Shown: piece by piece, positions 40,865 to 53,075 of the stretch
Layout of the letters: each line of letters opens with the position of its first letter
Numbering within the stretch: position 1 is the stretch's first letter
Source of the DNA: Sitta carolinensis
Taxonomy: Eukaryota > Chordata > Aves > Passeriformes > Sittidae
DNA length: 64,000 bases
Assembly: GCA_032173965.1 (NCBI GenBank)
Contig: CM063294.1
Coordinates: 6,184,452 to 6,248,451 of the forward strand
Direction: 5' to 3'
The notes under the pieces: model-generated
Seen by the model: the letters and a program-made list of their open reading frames with translations, nothing else
Told to the model about the DNA's origin: nothing
The model's database searches: none
Translations under genes and position numbers: made by a program

Positions 40865-42370
40865 CACACGTTGTTTAATTCTACAAAATTCAAAACCTTC
40901 CTCTCCACCTCCAAGAAGAAAATATAGTTTCTAATGTCTCATCCAAGCTCTTGCCAGGCTGCTAATGGAACAGCTAGAGCTGAACTCAAACTGTGCCTCA
41001 ACACCACTTTCAAACACAGCTCTATTCCAAGTTTGGGCAGAGCCTTTGAGGAAGATAACATCAAGAATCCTTTCAACTGACCTTTTTAGAATCTCTTTAT
41101 GAAATAGCCCATTAATAAGCTTATTGGGAATAACTTTGCACCAGAAAGATTTGTACTGCTCTGGGTAACTTCAGCTGGAGTTTTTCCACACAGAGCAATC
41201 ATTTTGCTGGTGACAGCACACCTGTGCCTCCATTGCAGCTCTCCAGGCTCTCAGACTACTGAAACACAATCATCCAGCATTCAGAACATCAAGTGCTTCT
41301 GTCAGACCATGATAGCAGCAGGATATCTCCTGATCTTTTCCTGTGCAAGTGCCTTCAGGCAGCACCTAGAGATTGGTAGTTTAAGAAGAAAGACAGTCTG
41401 AGCCATGGCTTTAACTTGTAAACAGGATCTTTGAAAGAGCAAAGGTGTGAGTTTGTTTCCAGTAAAGCAAACTTGCTTTGTTGTTTGCTTTCGGCATTTT
41501 TGTGATAAATCTACAGAGTGGGAATGGATTTCCTGTCTGCCTGTGCAAACTTCCCTTTACTGAACACAGCAAAACTGCCAGAATTTAATTTCCAATGTCA
41601 ACTTATGTCAGGGTCAAAGACAAGGGGTCAAAAGTGCATTTCAGGATTAGGTGCATTTCTTTCCAATACTTATGCAATCTGCTATAGTAAGTGAAAACTA
41701 AACACTAGGATTTCCAGGGTGTCAAGAGACAGAATGTGAAGGCCCTGGCATTTTGTTCCTGACTGCTTTATTAATGCACTTCTGTCATCATGTATGAGTA
41801 GCTGACACTTCCAGACGAAGCAGATGAACAGTCAATTTAAAACAGAGAAATTTCACACATTATGAAAATAAGATTGTTTATATTTAAGCTCGATAAACAA
41901 AACTAAATCCTGTAGAGTTTTTCCCACAGTGTATTTCACAAGAAAACTCCCCAACCAATTGTGTTCAGGATTTTCTTACCAGTCGAGAAAACTACAGTGC
42001 AACATCATGCTTGATGGCACACAAACTTTCAGACTTTGGGCATTGTTATTGCTTCTCAGCCATGCAGCATAAAAGGGCAGGTAAACTCATTACCACACAC
42101 CCCCCAAAACAATGATCCTATTGCCTCCAGCCATTTACTCTGCCTGTATAAAAACACAGCTGAAATCTTAATGACAGGTTTGGCAGTAGCATCCAGCAAG
42201 TGCTGTGTGCTAGCAACTAAATATCACCTGTTGTCCAAGCCCTGCATTGGCGGGAAACGAGCGCCCTACTCACGCAATTAACGCGTGTCCATCAAGCTGA
42301 CAAATGAAGGTAAATCAGCTCCCTGGCCGCTGGCACCGATGCAAACAAACACAGGAAGAAATAACGAGCA

Positions 42371-42530
42371 TATAAATATAATATAAATATAAATATATAA
42401 ATATATAAATATATAAATGTAAATATAAATATAAATATAAATATAAATATAAATATAAATATAAATATAAATATAAATATAAATATAAATATAAATATAA
42501 ATATAAATATAAATATAAATAAATATAAAT
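42371..42530. repeat. (ATAAAT)n AT-rich microsatellite
   Basis: A nearly pure hexamer array, AAATATAAATATAAATAT in pattern, most regular from 42421 to 42519, with a less regular TATAA-rich lead-in from 42371. It abuts GC-rich sequence at 42531. It generates open minus-strand frames of alternating Y/L or I/F that are not genes. Confidence 0.97.
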
Positions 42531-42627
42531 CGGGTCCGTGGCGAACCGCCCCTGCTGCCAGCGCGGCCAGCAGCGCCCTCGGGCGGCCGCGCGGCGCAAC
42601 TGCACCCGCGCAACTGCGGCGAACTCG

Positions 42628-43137
42628 GTACCGGTACCGGTACCGGCCCCGCGGGGTTCGGATCACCGCCCTACACAGGGAACTCGGTACCGGCCCCGCG
42701 GGGTTCGGATCACCGCCCTACACAGGGAACGATACCGGTACCGGCCCCGCGGGTTCGGATCACCGCCCTACACAGGAACCGATACCGGTACCGGCCCCGC
42801 GGGTTCGGATCACCGCCCTACACAGGGAACTCGGTACCGGCCCCGCGGGTTCGGATCACCGCCCTACACAGGGAACTCGGTACCGGCCCCGCGGGGTTCG
42901 GATCACCGCCCCATAGAGGGAACTCGGTACCGGTACCGGCGGGGTTCGGATCCCCGCCCCATAGAGGGAACTCGGTACTGGTCCCGGCACCGGCGGGGAT
43001 CGGATCCCCGCCCCATAGAGGGAACTCGGTACTGGTCCCGGCACCGGCGGGGATCGGATCCCCGCCCCATAGAGGGAACTCGGTACTGGTCCCGGCACCG
43101 GCGGGGATCGGATCCCCGCCCCATAGAGGGAACTCAG
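42628..43137. repeat. CpG-rich minisatellite, ten units in two subfamilies
   Basis: The anchor CGGAT recurs at 42659, 42706, 42756, 42806, 42852, 42899, 42947, 43001, 43055 and 43109, giving periods of 46-50 bp in the left half and exactly 54 bp for the last three. Left units carry CCCTACACAGG and right units CCCCATAGAGG. The 54-bp units contain a palindrome, GGCGGGGATC and GATCCCCGCC around a single G. Because 54 is a multiple of three, long frames run through it on both strands; they are artefacts. Confidence 0.95.
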
Positions 43138-46100
43138 CCCCGGCAGCCCGCCCGGCACTGCGGTATTTGCCGATTGAGGCGAGCAGGGAATTCCCCAGTG
43201 TGCCGTCCTTGCCCCGCTGTTGGTGGGCAGGGCGCACGCAGGGCAGAGCTGTCCCCTCCTGCAGCCCCAGCTGGCACCCAGGGCACACCTACACCACCAG
43301 GAGCTTCACTCATCCACCAGCTCAGCTTGGGGAGCCCTGAAGTATTTAGAGATCCAGAAAAAAAAAAAACCCCAAACAGCTCCTCAAAAACACTTTGAGG
43401 TGGTCAGCTTAAACCATTGTACTTATAAAACCCCAAGCAGACCACAGCACAATACCTTAAAAACCAGCAGTTCCTCCCTGGGATGGGTCACACCATTTTG
43501 AGGCACTCAGCATCACCTGCGATGTGAAACCTCTCCGTTTCACCCTCTGCTCTCACACCTCTCCTGTGCTGGTGGTTGTGGTGCACATCCAGGGTTCATT
43601 TCCAGAAGGGTAAAATGGGGAAAACAGTCTTGCAAAGTTGCTCTATTTTAACTCATAGCTATGAGAACATATATAACGTATAAGAGCAAATGTGCCTCAG
43701 GCCTGAGGATTGGTTTGTGCAAAAAATGTAGTTTTATGTAGGGAAATGTAAAGCACGACTGGAACAGAAGTGCTCACCATGTTACAGTCTGGGAGACACA
43801 AAGCAGGGTGTCAATGTATGTAAATATTTTATCCCAAGAAACAGCTCCCTTGAGAACTAGAAATGAGGCTGTACTCTGACCAGTTTAATTCCTCTGTGTA
43901 AACTGGGTGAAGACTTCAGTGCAGGGTGAAAATGAGCTTTTGAAGTGACTTGAGTTTTAAAGCTCCGGCCGGTTTTGATTCTTGAGGAGTGCTGGATACC
44001 TGCTCTGGAGTGGTGGCACAGCAGCAGTAAGGCCATAAAGGTGCCATGGAAGGGTGTCCACTCCAACTGGAGTCATGAAAAGCACACTAGAGTCCAATCT
44101 GTGTTTTCCAGCCCAGCCATATACTCTAAAGTAAAAGTGTCCTTGCTCTGCTCTAAGTTCTAAAATGTTTCATGTAGAAAAAAAGCAAAATCATAAGAAT
44201 GGCTGCTGGAGCTGGAAATGAAAAGCTGGAGGCCCTGAGAGTTGTCCTAGATCCAGTGCTTTCCACCCCTGAGGAGCTAATGCAACATGGGATCCTAGAA
44301 GAGATTCCACCACATCTTAAAGCGGGTGACTGAATTACTGCCAGGGTCCCTGCTGCCAGGCTGGCCCCTTCCTGTACCCTAACTCCTGTGGCAGTGATGG
44401 TCACAGGGGAATCGGCTCAAGGCTCTGCCACACAAACTGCTCAGGTTATACCAGGACAGGCCTAGAGCCACTGGGGATTAGGTAAGTGCAATTGAGAGAA
44501 ACACAAAGCCTCGGGGCACTAAGCACCCTCTGAAAATCAGATGGGGAATTTTTGACAAAGCATTACATGATATTTGTGCCTGCTGTCTCTGCCTGCCATT
44601 ATGCAGTCCACTGGCTTTCTTTTCTCAAGCTATGTTTGAAAATGAGTCATCTTTCAGTTTATATAGAATTAAGAAATTTTCCCCTCCCTCCCCATAATCC
44701 AGATAAATGATTTCCACTCTGTCCTGCCTACCCAGAACTGCCAAGCACATTTATCTTGCCTAATCTTCTTTTCCAGGTTCCATGCTGACTCCCCCTAAGC
44801 AATTACATATATCTAAATGTTCTGTGTGCATAATTGCTCTCCATGCATTTTCTGCCGCTGAGATCAGATTTACAAGCCCACAGTGTTCTCAATCTTCTTC
44901 CAGTCCTTCTGCTTCTGTGAGATGCTCCTGAGTGCCTAATGCTGCGCTTTGTCCTTTAATAAATTATCAGTAAAATGCACACTTTAGAAAGAAAAAGTCA
45001 AAATAGCCACCATGAAGCCTCAAGAAGAGAAACATTTTAAGTCGTTTCTCTGATCTCACCCAGCCCTTTTCTTTCCTATAGTCCTTCTTCCTTCCCTGGC
45101 CAGGGAGAAGCCAGAGGATCTGCCCGTGGGGCAGGCAGGCTGGGCTCCTCAGCCTCTGGCACAGCCTGTCCCCAGCTGGCAGGGGAAGGGCCTGGCAGTG
45201 ACCACAGTCACATCTGGGGACAAAGACCCAGGCAGTTCTCCCACAGCTCTTCCCACTGAGCCTCTTCTGGCAGCCCCACCCTAGAGCTGACCCCACGCTG
45301 CAGCCAAGCCCAGGGGAAGGGGCTGCAGGGCCAGGGGCCCCCTCAGGGCCCTGATGTGTCTGCAGGGTACCCTGGTGATCTAAATCATGCCTCTGAGCCT
45401 TTCACTCCACTGCTAAGAACATGACCTTGCATTTTCCATATCTGTTCAGTGTTTGTTCTGTTTCCTCCATCGCCCCTTGCAGTCATTTCCAAACTCTCAG
45501 CTTTTTGTGTTTTATCTCTTCCTACTGGAAGTCCTCACCAAAAACCAAACAAGAAAGAGACCAATCATAACATGGTATCTGTAACTAAAACAGAAATAAA
45601 AGAAAGTCTGAATATGAAGGTATTTTGCTGAACTTCCATTCAACTCCACCTGTATTGCCCCAAAGAGAGGAGGAGATAAGAATCCTTTGCTGTGTCTTGG
45701 GAAAGGCACAGAGCCAGTGTTTTCACAGTTCCCTTCCTTTTGTCTGGACTTGATGTTTCTAAATGTTCCTCTTCTTTTCCTCTACATTAGTTTTACATTA
45801 ACCTGCAGAAGTGAATCCTCTAGATCTGTGGTATATGCAGGCACTTACAGAGGTGCCCCCATGTCAGTTGGGTAATTCAGGTTTCTGGGAGCTGAAGAAG
45901 CTGTATTTTGCTCCTGATCAACAAATCAGAACAGTTCTCAGCAGGAGGGAGGTGGACACTGTGCAAAACTCCCCACTTAATTGCACAGAAGATAATGAGA
46001 GGTGGTATCAAAAGCACAAGTAAAGGTTCAGACTAGTATTGGGCATCCAGTTCTCGTGGATTGGATATGCAATTGTCCTTTTGTGCTTCTAGAAGTCAGG

Positions 46101-47059
46101 TTGAAGTGAACAGTACCCTTAGGGAGTGTGCAGGCTTCATGTAGGCTGAGACAAGCACTGCTGCTGAGAGTGCAGATGGAGGTTTGCTCTTACGGTATTT
46201 ACATCTTGTTTGCATGAAAAGATAAGATAAATATTACACATTTTAACATTTTAGTTACTGAGTTAAGCATATCTTCATTTACACTAATTTATTTGTTTTC
46301 AGATGGAGAACTTTTGTTTATGGGTATTGTTATCTTGTACTTTCAGTGTGTCTCTATGCTTTTTTTTTTTTTCTTCCAGTATTTGTTGTCTTTGTGTATC
46401 ACTGTCATCAGTGTACACAATTGCATTTTTGTTGGAGCAAGTTATCCACTAAGGACTTGAAACAGCCATGCACAGACTTGGTCCCTGTTTCTTTTTCCTT
46501 TAGCTAACCAGAGATTGTCTCCCAGGATGTCTGGTGCTCTAGGTCCTCAGGGAGAAAATCAGAAGCTGCTTCACCTGTGAGAACCAAGCAGCTTTTCATA
46601 TTGTCTCTTTGATATGCACACACTTGGGAGGGATAAAAAATACTGCTGCTGTCACCCCCTGGTGGTGTTCCTGTATTGCCCTTTCTTGCAAGAAACAGTA
46701 AAACTATTGCAAGATCAATGATTTGCAATTTAGATTAACTTCTTTGAGTAAATATAGAGAATATCACAAGGAGGAATATGTTCTGCTTTCATTTGGACCC
46801 TTTATTCACAAGCTCTTCCCTTCCTTGCCATCTTCATTCACAAACTGGATTTGGGCAAAATAAAGCCTCTTTATATACAAGTGTATATTGGTTAGTTTTC
46901 AGTCTTTTAGACCTACAGTCATCTTTTGAACCTCCACTGTGGCAAAATATTTGCTGCTCAAAATACTCCTCATCCCATCCCTGCTAGAATAGAGAAATAT
47001 ATAATTCATCTCGACCTTGTGCCTTGTCAGCTTTTAATACTTATAATTGACCGTCTGCT
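43138..47059. other. Gene-free intergenic sequence next to the GC minisatellite
   Basis: GC-rich flank to about 43330, then ordinary sequence with the coding-like frame at 44178 and a GC-rich patch at 45090-45350 that shows no recognisable product. Confidence 0.6.
44178..44465 (+). pseudogene. Unidentified coding-like frame with one internal stop
   Basis: An ATG at 44199 opens a 44-codon frame (MAAGAGNEKLEALRVVLD... ending HLKAGD) to a TGA at 44331-44333; the same frame then stays open 43 more codons to a TAG at 44463. A GGTAAGT donor-like site lies at about 44479-44485. The first part has a balanced, helical-looking composition unlike the repeat artefacts around it. I do not recognise the protein, and it may be a decayed exon or chance. 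Nothing else within 1 kb supports a gene. Confidence 0.25.
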
Positions 47060-47300
47060 CCAGCATAATCATAAAACCTTTTAACATCTCACTCCAGTTT
47101 CCAAAATTTGACCTTCTCCATCCTTTCTCATGAATAATGGGCCAAATAAATTCACTTAGACTGCTGCCAGTGTCTGTTCCCCTGTTCAGACTGTCTGAAC
47201 GGCAGCCTTGCCCTTGAACAAAGCAACTGCTCCTCACAATTTGGTGCCATCTGCAGACTTGCTGAGCATGCATTCCATCACCTCTCCCAGGCCGTGGATT
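47060..47300 (-). mobile_element. Ancient CR1 LINE reverse-transcriptase fragment
   Basis: On the minus strand around 47300-47220 the DNA follows the CR1 segment that encodes the RT active-site block (an IND-L-G, ECTLSK-FADD-TKL pattern), here decayed so that FADD reads approximately SADG. Downstream sequence resembles the CR1 region coding for the ...IQRDLDRLE... stretch. Frames are broken and it is not functional. Confidence 0.55.
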
Positions 47301-49852
47301 CATCCCATTTGTTCCTTCCAGCTGTTAAAGGACTCAATTTTCTTCACCATTTCAGTAGAAATGGTGCAGTTGTCATTGTCCTTCTAATACTTGTCTCAGG
47401 TGTTTGCCCTAGAGATGGGTTCTTCAGAGCTGTTGTTGAACTAATTGAGTTTATATAGGATATTTGTATTACCTCTTTGTATTTCCTGGGTCGACAGAAC
47501 TAAGTGACTAGGACTGGGTATACAAATCCAAGCTTCTTTTTTAATGGATTCCTTAACCTTGACTCCTTTCAAGCCTTTTTTCTGTGCTTTATTTGTCCAT
47601 CCATCACTCAGGACTTTCAACAGTACTCTCTGATTTACCTGTGTTCTAATGACTCAGAATAGTGACACTAACAGCAAGCAAGATACTCACTATTAGAGGA
47701 TGATCAGTAATTTTGAAAATTAGACCTTTTGCTTGTTGAATTAAAAGTAAAAATGCACTAGTTGGATCAACTGGCAAGACAGGCCAGAACAGAACCTGGT
47801 ATTTGAAATCGTTAAGTACTTGGTTGTTTTGGAAACTTCCCACAAGACAGTGGAACAAGTACAACCTGTTGTGTATTGAACACACTAGGCAAATACAGCA
47901 TATGCCTATACAAGGAAGATCAGCAAGCAATTAAAATTCCTACTGATGGTTAAAAAAGATTTGTGTGCTGGAGAGGGAGGAAGAGCACAGCAGGAGGTGA
48001 GAAAATGTCTCTACATACAACCAGGCATTAAAAGTACATCAGCCCCAAAATTTCCAAGTAGCTTTTCCTGGGCATATCTGCCAAATGTGTCTTTTCTGTT
48101 TTTTGGAAGTTGGCCATCCTGGAGGACTCAGAGGCTGTTCCCACAACTGCTGGCCATGCAGGCTGTTCCCTTTGCTCAAACAGCAGAGCCATGGGTGTTG
48201 GTCCAAGAGGACTTTTTCCCATGCAGTGTTTCTTTAATGTCTCTGCTTGACTTTTAGGCACTGTGAGCAATTAGCTTTCCCAGATTTCTTTAAAGTAAAA
48301 ACTACAAACTCTCTTAGCCCCTCCTTTGCTTTCCACCAACACAACAGCCCCATAAAATGCAGTGTAAGCCCTATTTGCATACATTCTTACTTGTACAACA
48401 TTGTCACTGGGGCTGGGGTAGGAGCAGTGGCTTTGGCAATCTCATCAGGTCCATCCCCTGTGATTGCACTCACTGCCAGCACCAGTTCCTTGACTGCAGT
48501 GAAAAGATTTGGAACTTAACTGCTGCACTCTTTGATACCAATTTGAATGACAGTATCCCCAACAGAGTACTATCAAAACTTAAAAATACATGGAAGTCCA
48601 TAATCTGTATCCTTATTCACCTCTCATCAAGGTACTCCCAAGCGCTGATGCTTAGAAGTTTTATCCTGTACTTAAATGTAAGCATGGTAAGGAACCCTAC
48701 TGAAATCAGTGGAACATTAAGCACAGAGAGAAATCTTTTCTGTAATAGTTTTCTTAATGTAACTCCTAATCCCTGCTGTCTACTCATTTTTCCATTTTCC
48801 ATACCTATTAATGATATTTTTTTCATGCTGGCAGATGCCCTATGACATTATACACAGCAGTCATTACTTTGGAAGCCAGTGTCACTGAACAGCCAATCCT
48901 ACTCAAGAGACCTTTTTCAGGTTACAAAGAAGCCATTTCAGACAGAAGTCTCACTTCTCTAAGGTTTTAATTAAGCGCTAATTCAGGCAAGTTACTGAAT
49001 AAAGTTGTTATAAAGTAAACAAGCAACATTGCAAAGCCACAAGTTCCCTGAGCTCAAAGCTGCAACACAGGGACCCTCAAGACAGCGCTAAGCTTACCAT
49101 CAATGTATCTCTGAAGTCTAAAATCTCATCAAAACCGGTGGATATTTGTAGGAGGCCATATATTTTCATCTTGTAGACAGTTCATTTAAGTTTCTATTAT
49201 ACTGTAATTGCTAGATGCACAAGCAGTTTTGTATATGAGTGACTGGTTGTAAAGTTAACACATGAAGCAATAGCTTAAATAGAGATGTGCCACTTAAAAG
49301 AACACCCAGTATCAATTTAATTACAGAGTGTGTGGGATCAGAATGGTTGAAACGTGAACAATTTATGTCATTAGTGAGTTAATGTAAAACAGCCTCATGT
49401 ACATTAGGGCAGAAATGGCTGATAGCATTGGAGATGAAGTTCCCTGCCCTGCCGGGTGCCCCCGGGCTCAGGTTGCAGCTCTGCAGGTACCTCCTGCAGG
49501 TACCTCCAGGTGCTTTGGAGCAGGCGTTGTTCCCCTGCTGCCCTCATGCTCTCCACAAGCAGGTGCTTCCTGGGGAGACATGCAGTCCCTTCAGACACGT
49601 ACTGGGCAGTCTGAGGGGTGCCAGTGGGGGAATCCTTAACAGACTTATTTCTCCTTATATTAATCACTGAAAAGCTGGTTTCTTCCTAATTCCTATACCC
49701 CTATTTGCCTCTGTAGCAGCACTTGAATTCAATGTGCTGAGATAAATGTGTGTGATGTTATGGGGAGGGAGGGGGCGTCAGGCAAGGCTGACTGAAATAT
49801 TCCAGCTGCTTCTTAAGAACTTCAGCACACAGAAGAACTTCATCCCGAGGGA
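47301..49852. other. Gene-free intergenic sequence
   Basis: A 162-codon plus-strand frame at 48357-48845 has no recognisable domain and is probably chance. A GC-rich patch lies at 49430-49640. No RNA gene was seen. Confidence 0.6.
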
Positions 49853-50155
49853 TTACTCCTTAATGAAGTTTTCCTTCACGGATTCGGTTGCAGTCCCTGT
49901 AACTGGCAGCAGCCTTTGAAAGGCCCCTTCCCCGGAGGCGGGGGGTGCGGGGAGCGGCGGGTGCAGCGCCTCCCGGGCAGTGTAAGGCGGGGCAGCAGCG
50001 CATCCTCGGGAGCGCACTGCAGCCCGCGGCGCGCTCCGCACAGCCTCCTCTGCTCCATCCGGGACAGCGTTTGGTGCGCCTTGCTGCTGCTTTCCTCCAG
50101 CTGCAGCAATTCGGTGTGCAACCGACAGGTGCACTGACCGCTTGGCCAGATCCTC
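49853..50155 (-). other. CpG-rich patch with a possible unidentified minus-strand exon
   Basis: About 200 bases around 49930-50060 are CpG-dense. On the minus strand a polypyrimidine/AG acceptor-like site (TTCCGTCTGCTGTCCAGCAG, then AGGATC) is followed by two overlapping frames, both open to about 49853-49876. One contains LHTELLQLEESSSKAHQTLS, which looks coiled-coil; the other ends ATESVKENFIKE. I do not recognise either. It lies about 1.6 kb past the proposed MAT2B 3' end. Confidence 0.25.
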
Positions 50156-50215
50156 TGCTGGACAGCAGACGGAAAAAATGCCAAAATCACATTTTGTGAC
50201 TTAGAATTCCCTTTG

Positions 50216-50577
50216 TGTGATGAGAAATGTCACCAGCTGTAGTCTGAGGCTCCTGGGCCTGAAGTTTCTGAGTTTCTAGACTCAGTTTCTTCATGATGTT
50301 TTGGTTCAGGAAGACCTTGTTCTCACAGGCTTGACATAAACATTGCAAGAGTTATTATAACAAGAGTGATGTTTTGGATTCCTCTCTGTGGCATGGACTT
50401 TCTCTGTGTCTTTCAGTTTTGGGCCAATGGGATGAAGAGTCCTGGCACTCTTCTGCCCAATGACATGGCCTGCTCTGGAAGATATATAAAGGGGGTCAGG
50501 TTTTGAATAAAGACTGGAGTCAGATGAAATTTTCATAAACGAGGTTTTGTGTCGTTTGTTCATCGCCCATAGAGACA
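50216..50577 (+). mobile_element. Probable solo LTR
   Basis: The stretch begins TGTGATGAGAAATGTCACC and ends CATAGAGACA. It contains CCAAT (50424-50428), TATATAAA (50483-50490) and AATAAA (50506-50511) packed in the order of an LTR promoter and R region. I see no target duplication and cannot name the family, so boundaries are approximate. Confidence 0.5.
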
Positions 50578-51694
50578 GGGATGTTTGTCCCAGAAAGTGC
50601 TGCCCATGCCCTGGCTGGCCCCTTCACCAGACACCCTCAGCCCCTGGCTGGCTCTGCACCCATCCAGCTGTCAGTGTTTGAGACAACCCAGCCCCTTCTC
50701 TGCAGGGCTCCTGCAGCACCCTCAGCCTGAACAGAAAACAAGAATTTAAACCCAGCGAGTATTCTTCTTCTGTGCCCACAGCTGAAGACAGCAATGAACA
50801 AATGGACAGAACCCTCCAACCACCCTCAAACGAGGACTCAAGCAGGACTCTGTGCTGCCACACTTCCACAATCACTAACCTGGCAGAAACTGGCACTGCT
50901 TCTGTGAAGAGGCCACTCTGCTCCCAACACCAAGACTGTGTCTCATGCAATCACAATGGTTTTGACCTTAAAAGGTTCCTGGGCCCTTGAGGATGAACAT
51001 AAATACCTAGTGTCACAGAGCCAGAAACAAAAAGGGAAGAGTACGACAAGTTCTTTCAACAGCAACGTATTTTTAAAGTGACTGGCAAATGACAGTGTTA
51101 GTTCCACTGCGTCCTGCAATATTTATTGGTGCTTAGATTTCCATAAGCAAAGGAGGGAAAAGTCATCCAAGGTGTCTGTCCAGAAGCAAAATGCCTCAAG
51201 ACTGCAGTCTCCAAGGGGGTGCTGAGGACATGGATCCCCTCTGACAGGCTATAACTGGACAATGGGACTTACTTGCCCAGTGTAGGAAAAAAAATTCAAA
51301 TATTTCAATTTTGTCCTCCCAGTAAAATGCCCAACTCTTCTCACTTACGCCCTTTATCTTTGGGAGAGAAGTCACCCGTTTTTTCCTTCCTGATCAAATT
51401 GCTCTCTGCAAGGGGAAGGAGATAGAATCTTCCTGATCCAGCCCTGAGGCCGAAGATGTTTCAGGGCTCATATTTTCAAAACCTTCAGTGTGTACATTTA
51501 TCACATCTCTGAGGCAGCGACACTGAAAGAGAAACTATCCAACCTAATCCAAGTCTGGAAATAATTATTGAATTAAAGAGGAAAAAAAAAAAAAAAACAA
51601 CAGTGAAAGGGCATACAGATTTAAAGAAGAATTACAAACACTTATGATTCAGATAAACAAATCCTGATGGTAAAGAAAGAATCAACAACAGTTT
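50578..51694. other. Intergenic sequence between the 50.2-kb LTR and the MAT2B 3' end
   Basis: A moderately GC-rich stretch to about 50990 with overlapping short frames, then AT-rich DNA with an A15-type tract near 51580. Nothing was identified. Confidence 0.6.
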
Positions 51695-53075
51695 CTCATG
51701 CTGGCAATATATATTTATTGTCATTTTAGAGACAGGTTACCATGTGTGTATCAGGACTTCAGACTAAAAACAAATTTGGATTATGAATGCTTAGCATATG
51801 CCAGTTGAAATGAAATGACTGAACGTGAAGCTCACCCTTACAAGACCTTCAATTGGTCTGGTTTTGCATGTCTCCCCCACACACTTAAAAAAAAATAAAT
51901 CTGAACATCTTTCCCTTTCCCTTCCCCTTCATTTCAGCCTCAGAAAAATAAATGACTGTCTAATTGCACCTTTTACTAGCTTTACTAATAATCCGTAGCA
52001 ATATCAGAACATTCAGATTGTTGATTCTACAACTGTAAAAGGAAGAAAGGTTTAAAATTATGCTGCAAACCTTCACCACACATACTTTGCTGTTCCAGAA
52101 CAAGCTGCAGCAGCACCAGGTCTGACAGTCTGTGCAGAAGCCACTGCAGTGCTACAAATTACTGAACCCCTCTGCTCTCTGTCTCCCATGGACTAACAAA
52201 CATATTCCATTAATTTAATAAGTTGCAAATGCTTTCCCCAAAAACGGAAGGGAAGGATGAAGATATTTTGTGCTTTCATACAAAAAACAAACAACCACCC
52301 AGTTAAAAAAAAAAAAAAAAAAGATTCTGCAACTCCAATCCCCCACCCAAAAAACCCCCAAACAACCAAGGTTAAAACTTTTGGTTGTCCACCATGTCCA
52401 CCCTCCCCCTAGCTTTTATAAGTCACCATGAAAACAAATGCATACAACTTACTGTACAAATACAAAGCTGCAAGCATTCAATTTACAGAACATTCTGAAA
52501 ATATTTCAAGCATAAAAAGTACACTTGATAATTGCAAAAATAAAGTTTCACTTTTTTAAAAAAACATTTTGATCAGCGCTCAAGCAAAACAAACATTTAA
52601 GGATTCCTACTTCAGCTTAACTCCCTAAGAACACCACCTTCAGAAACTAAAACCAAAAAACCTCAGATTTTTGGTGATAAAGTAACTGACCATGTCTTTT
52701 AATGAAGAGAAATGGTATATACAATAATGGCACAGACCTTAAGCATCAACAACATATTTCTGCCAAAAGTAAGTCAGCAAGTGATCTGAGTCATTCTTAG
52801 CATCACACAGTACTCATTACTAAGAACCTCAATCCACCAAGAACAGATATTAAGTTAGACTGGTACAAATGGAAGCAAAAAATTCATGAAATCAAATGGG
52901 CTCAGTTTTTGTCACTGAACTCTTGTTTTAGGCTAAGTTTCACTAGTGCAAGACCATTTGTTTACCCAATTAAATGAAAGCTCATAAATGTCACAATTTA
53001 AGAACACTCATACAAAACTATTTTTTTCTTTTAAAAAAGTGCCACATACCATACTTTTACTAAAAAAGTTACAAA
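51695..53075 (-). other. MAT2B: Probable MAT2B 3' UTR
   Basis: This is AT-rich, stop-dense sequence following the MAT2B stop. I found only one canonical AATAAA on the minus strand (51719-51714), followed by TG-rich sequence, which places cleavage near 51.69-51.70 kb and gives a UTR of about 1.4 kb. Poly-A tracts (plus strand) occur at 52305-52322. The end is inferred. Confidence 0.6.
51714..51719 (-). terminator. MAT2B: Candidate MAT2B polyadenylation signal AATAAA
   Basis: The plus strand reads TTTATT, which is AATAAA on the gene strand. About 25-40 bases further downstream the minus strand carries a TGTTGTTG-type GU-rich element. It is the only canonical hexamer I found between the stop codon and about 51.5 kb. 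Confidence 0.55.

Larger units (their letters stand above)
35353..42370. other. Gene-free intergenic sequence
   Basis: It contains the CR1 end at 38274 and the poly-A at 40823. A stretch near 38650-38850 is more GC-balanced but encodes nothing recognisable. Confidence 0.65.

Noticed and set aside
42278..42666. Minus-strand frames of alternating Y/L and I/F residues
   Set aside because: They are direct translation of the (ATAAAT)n array.
42941..42957. GGGGTTCGGATCCCCG in the minisatellite resembles a tRNA T-arm or Pol III B box
   Set aside because: There is no A box, acceptor stem or anticodon arm, the position equivalent to A58 is G, and the motif is simply part of the repeat unit.
42538..43398. 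A 286-codon plus-strand frame rich in R, G, P and T, and minus-strand counterparts
   Set aside because: It is translation of the CpG-rich minisatellite, open on both strands, with no start context, domain or splice evidence.
48357..48845. 162-codon plus-strand frame
   Set aside because: No domain, no repeated structure and no splice or composition support; its length is compatible with chance in 64 kb.
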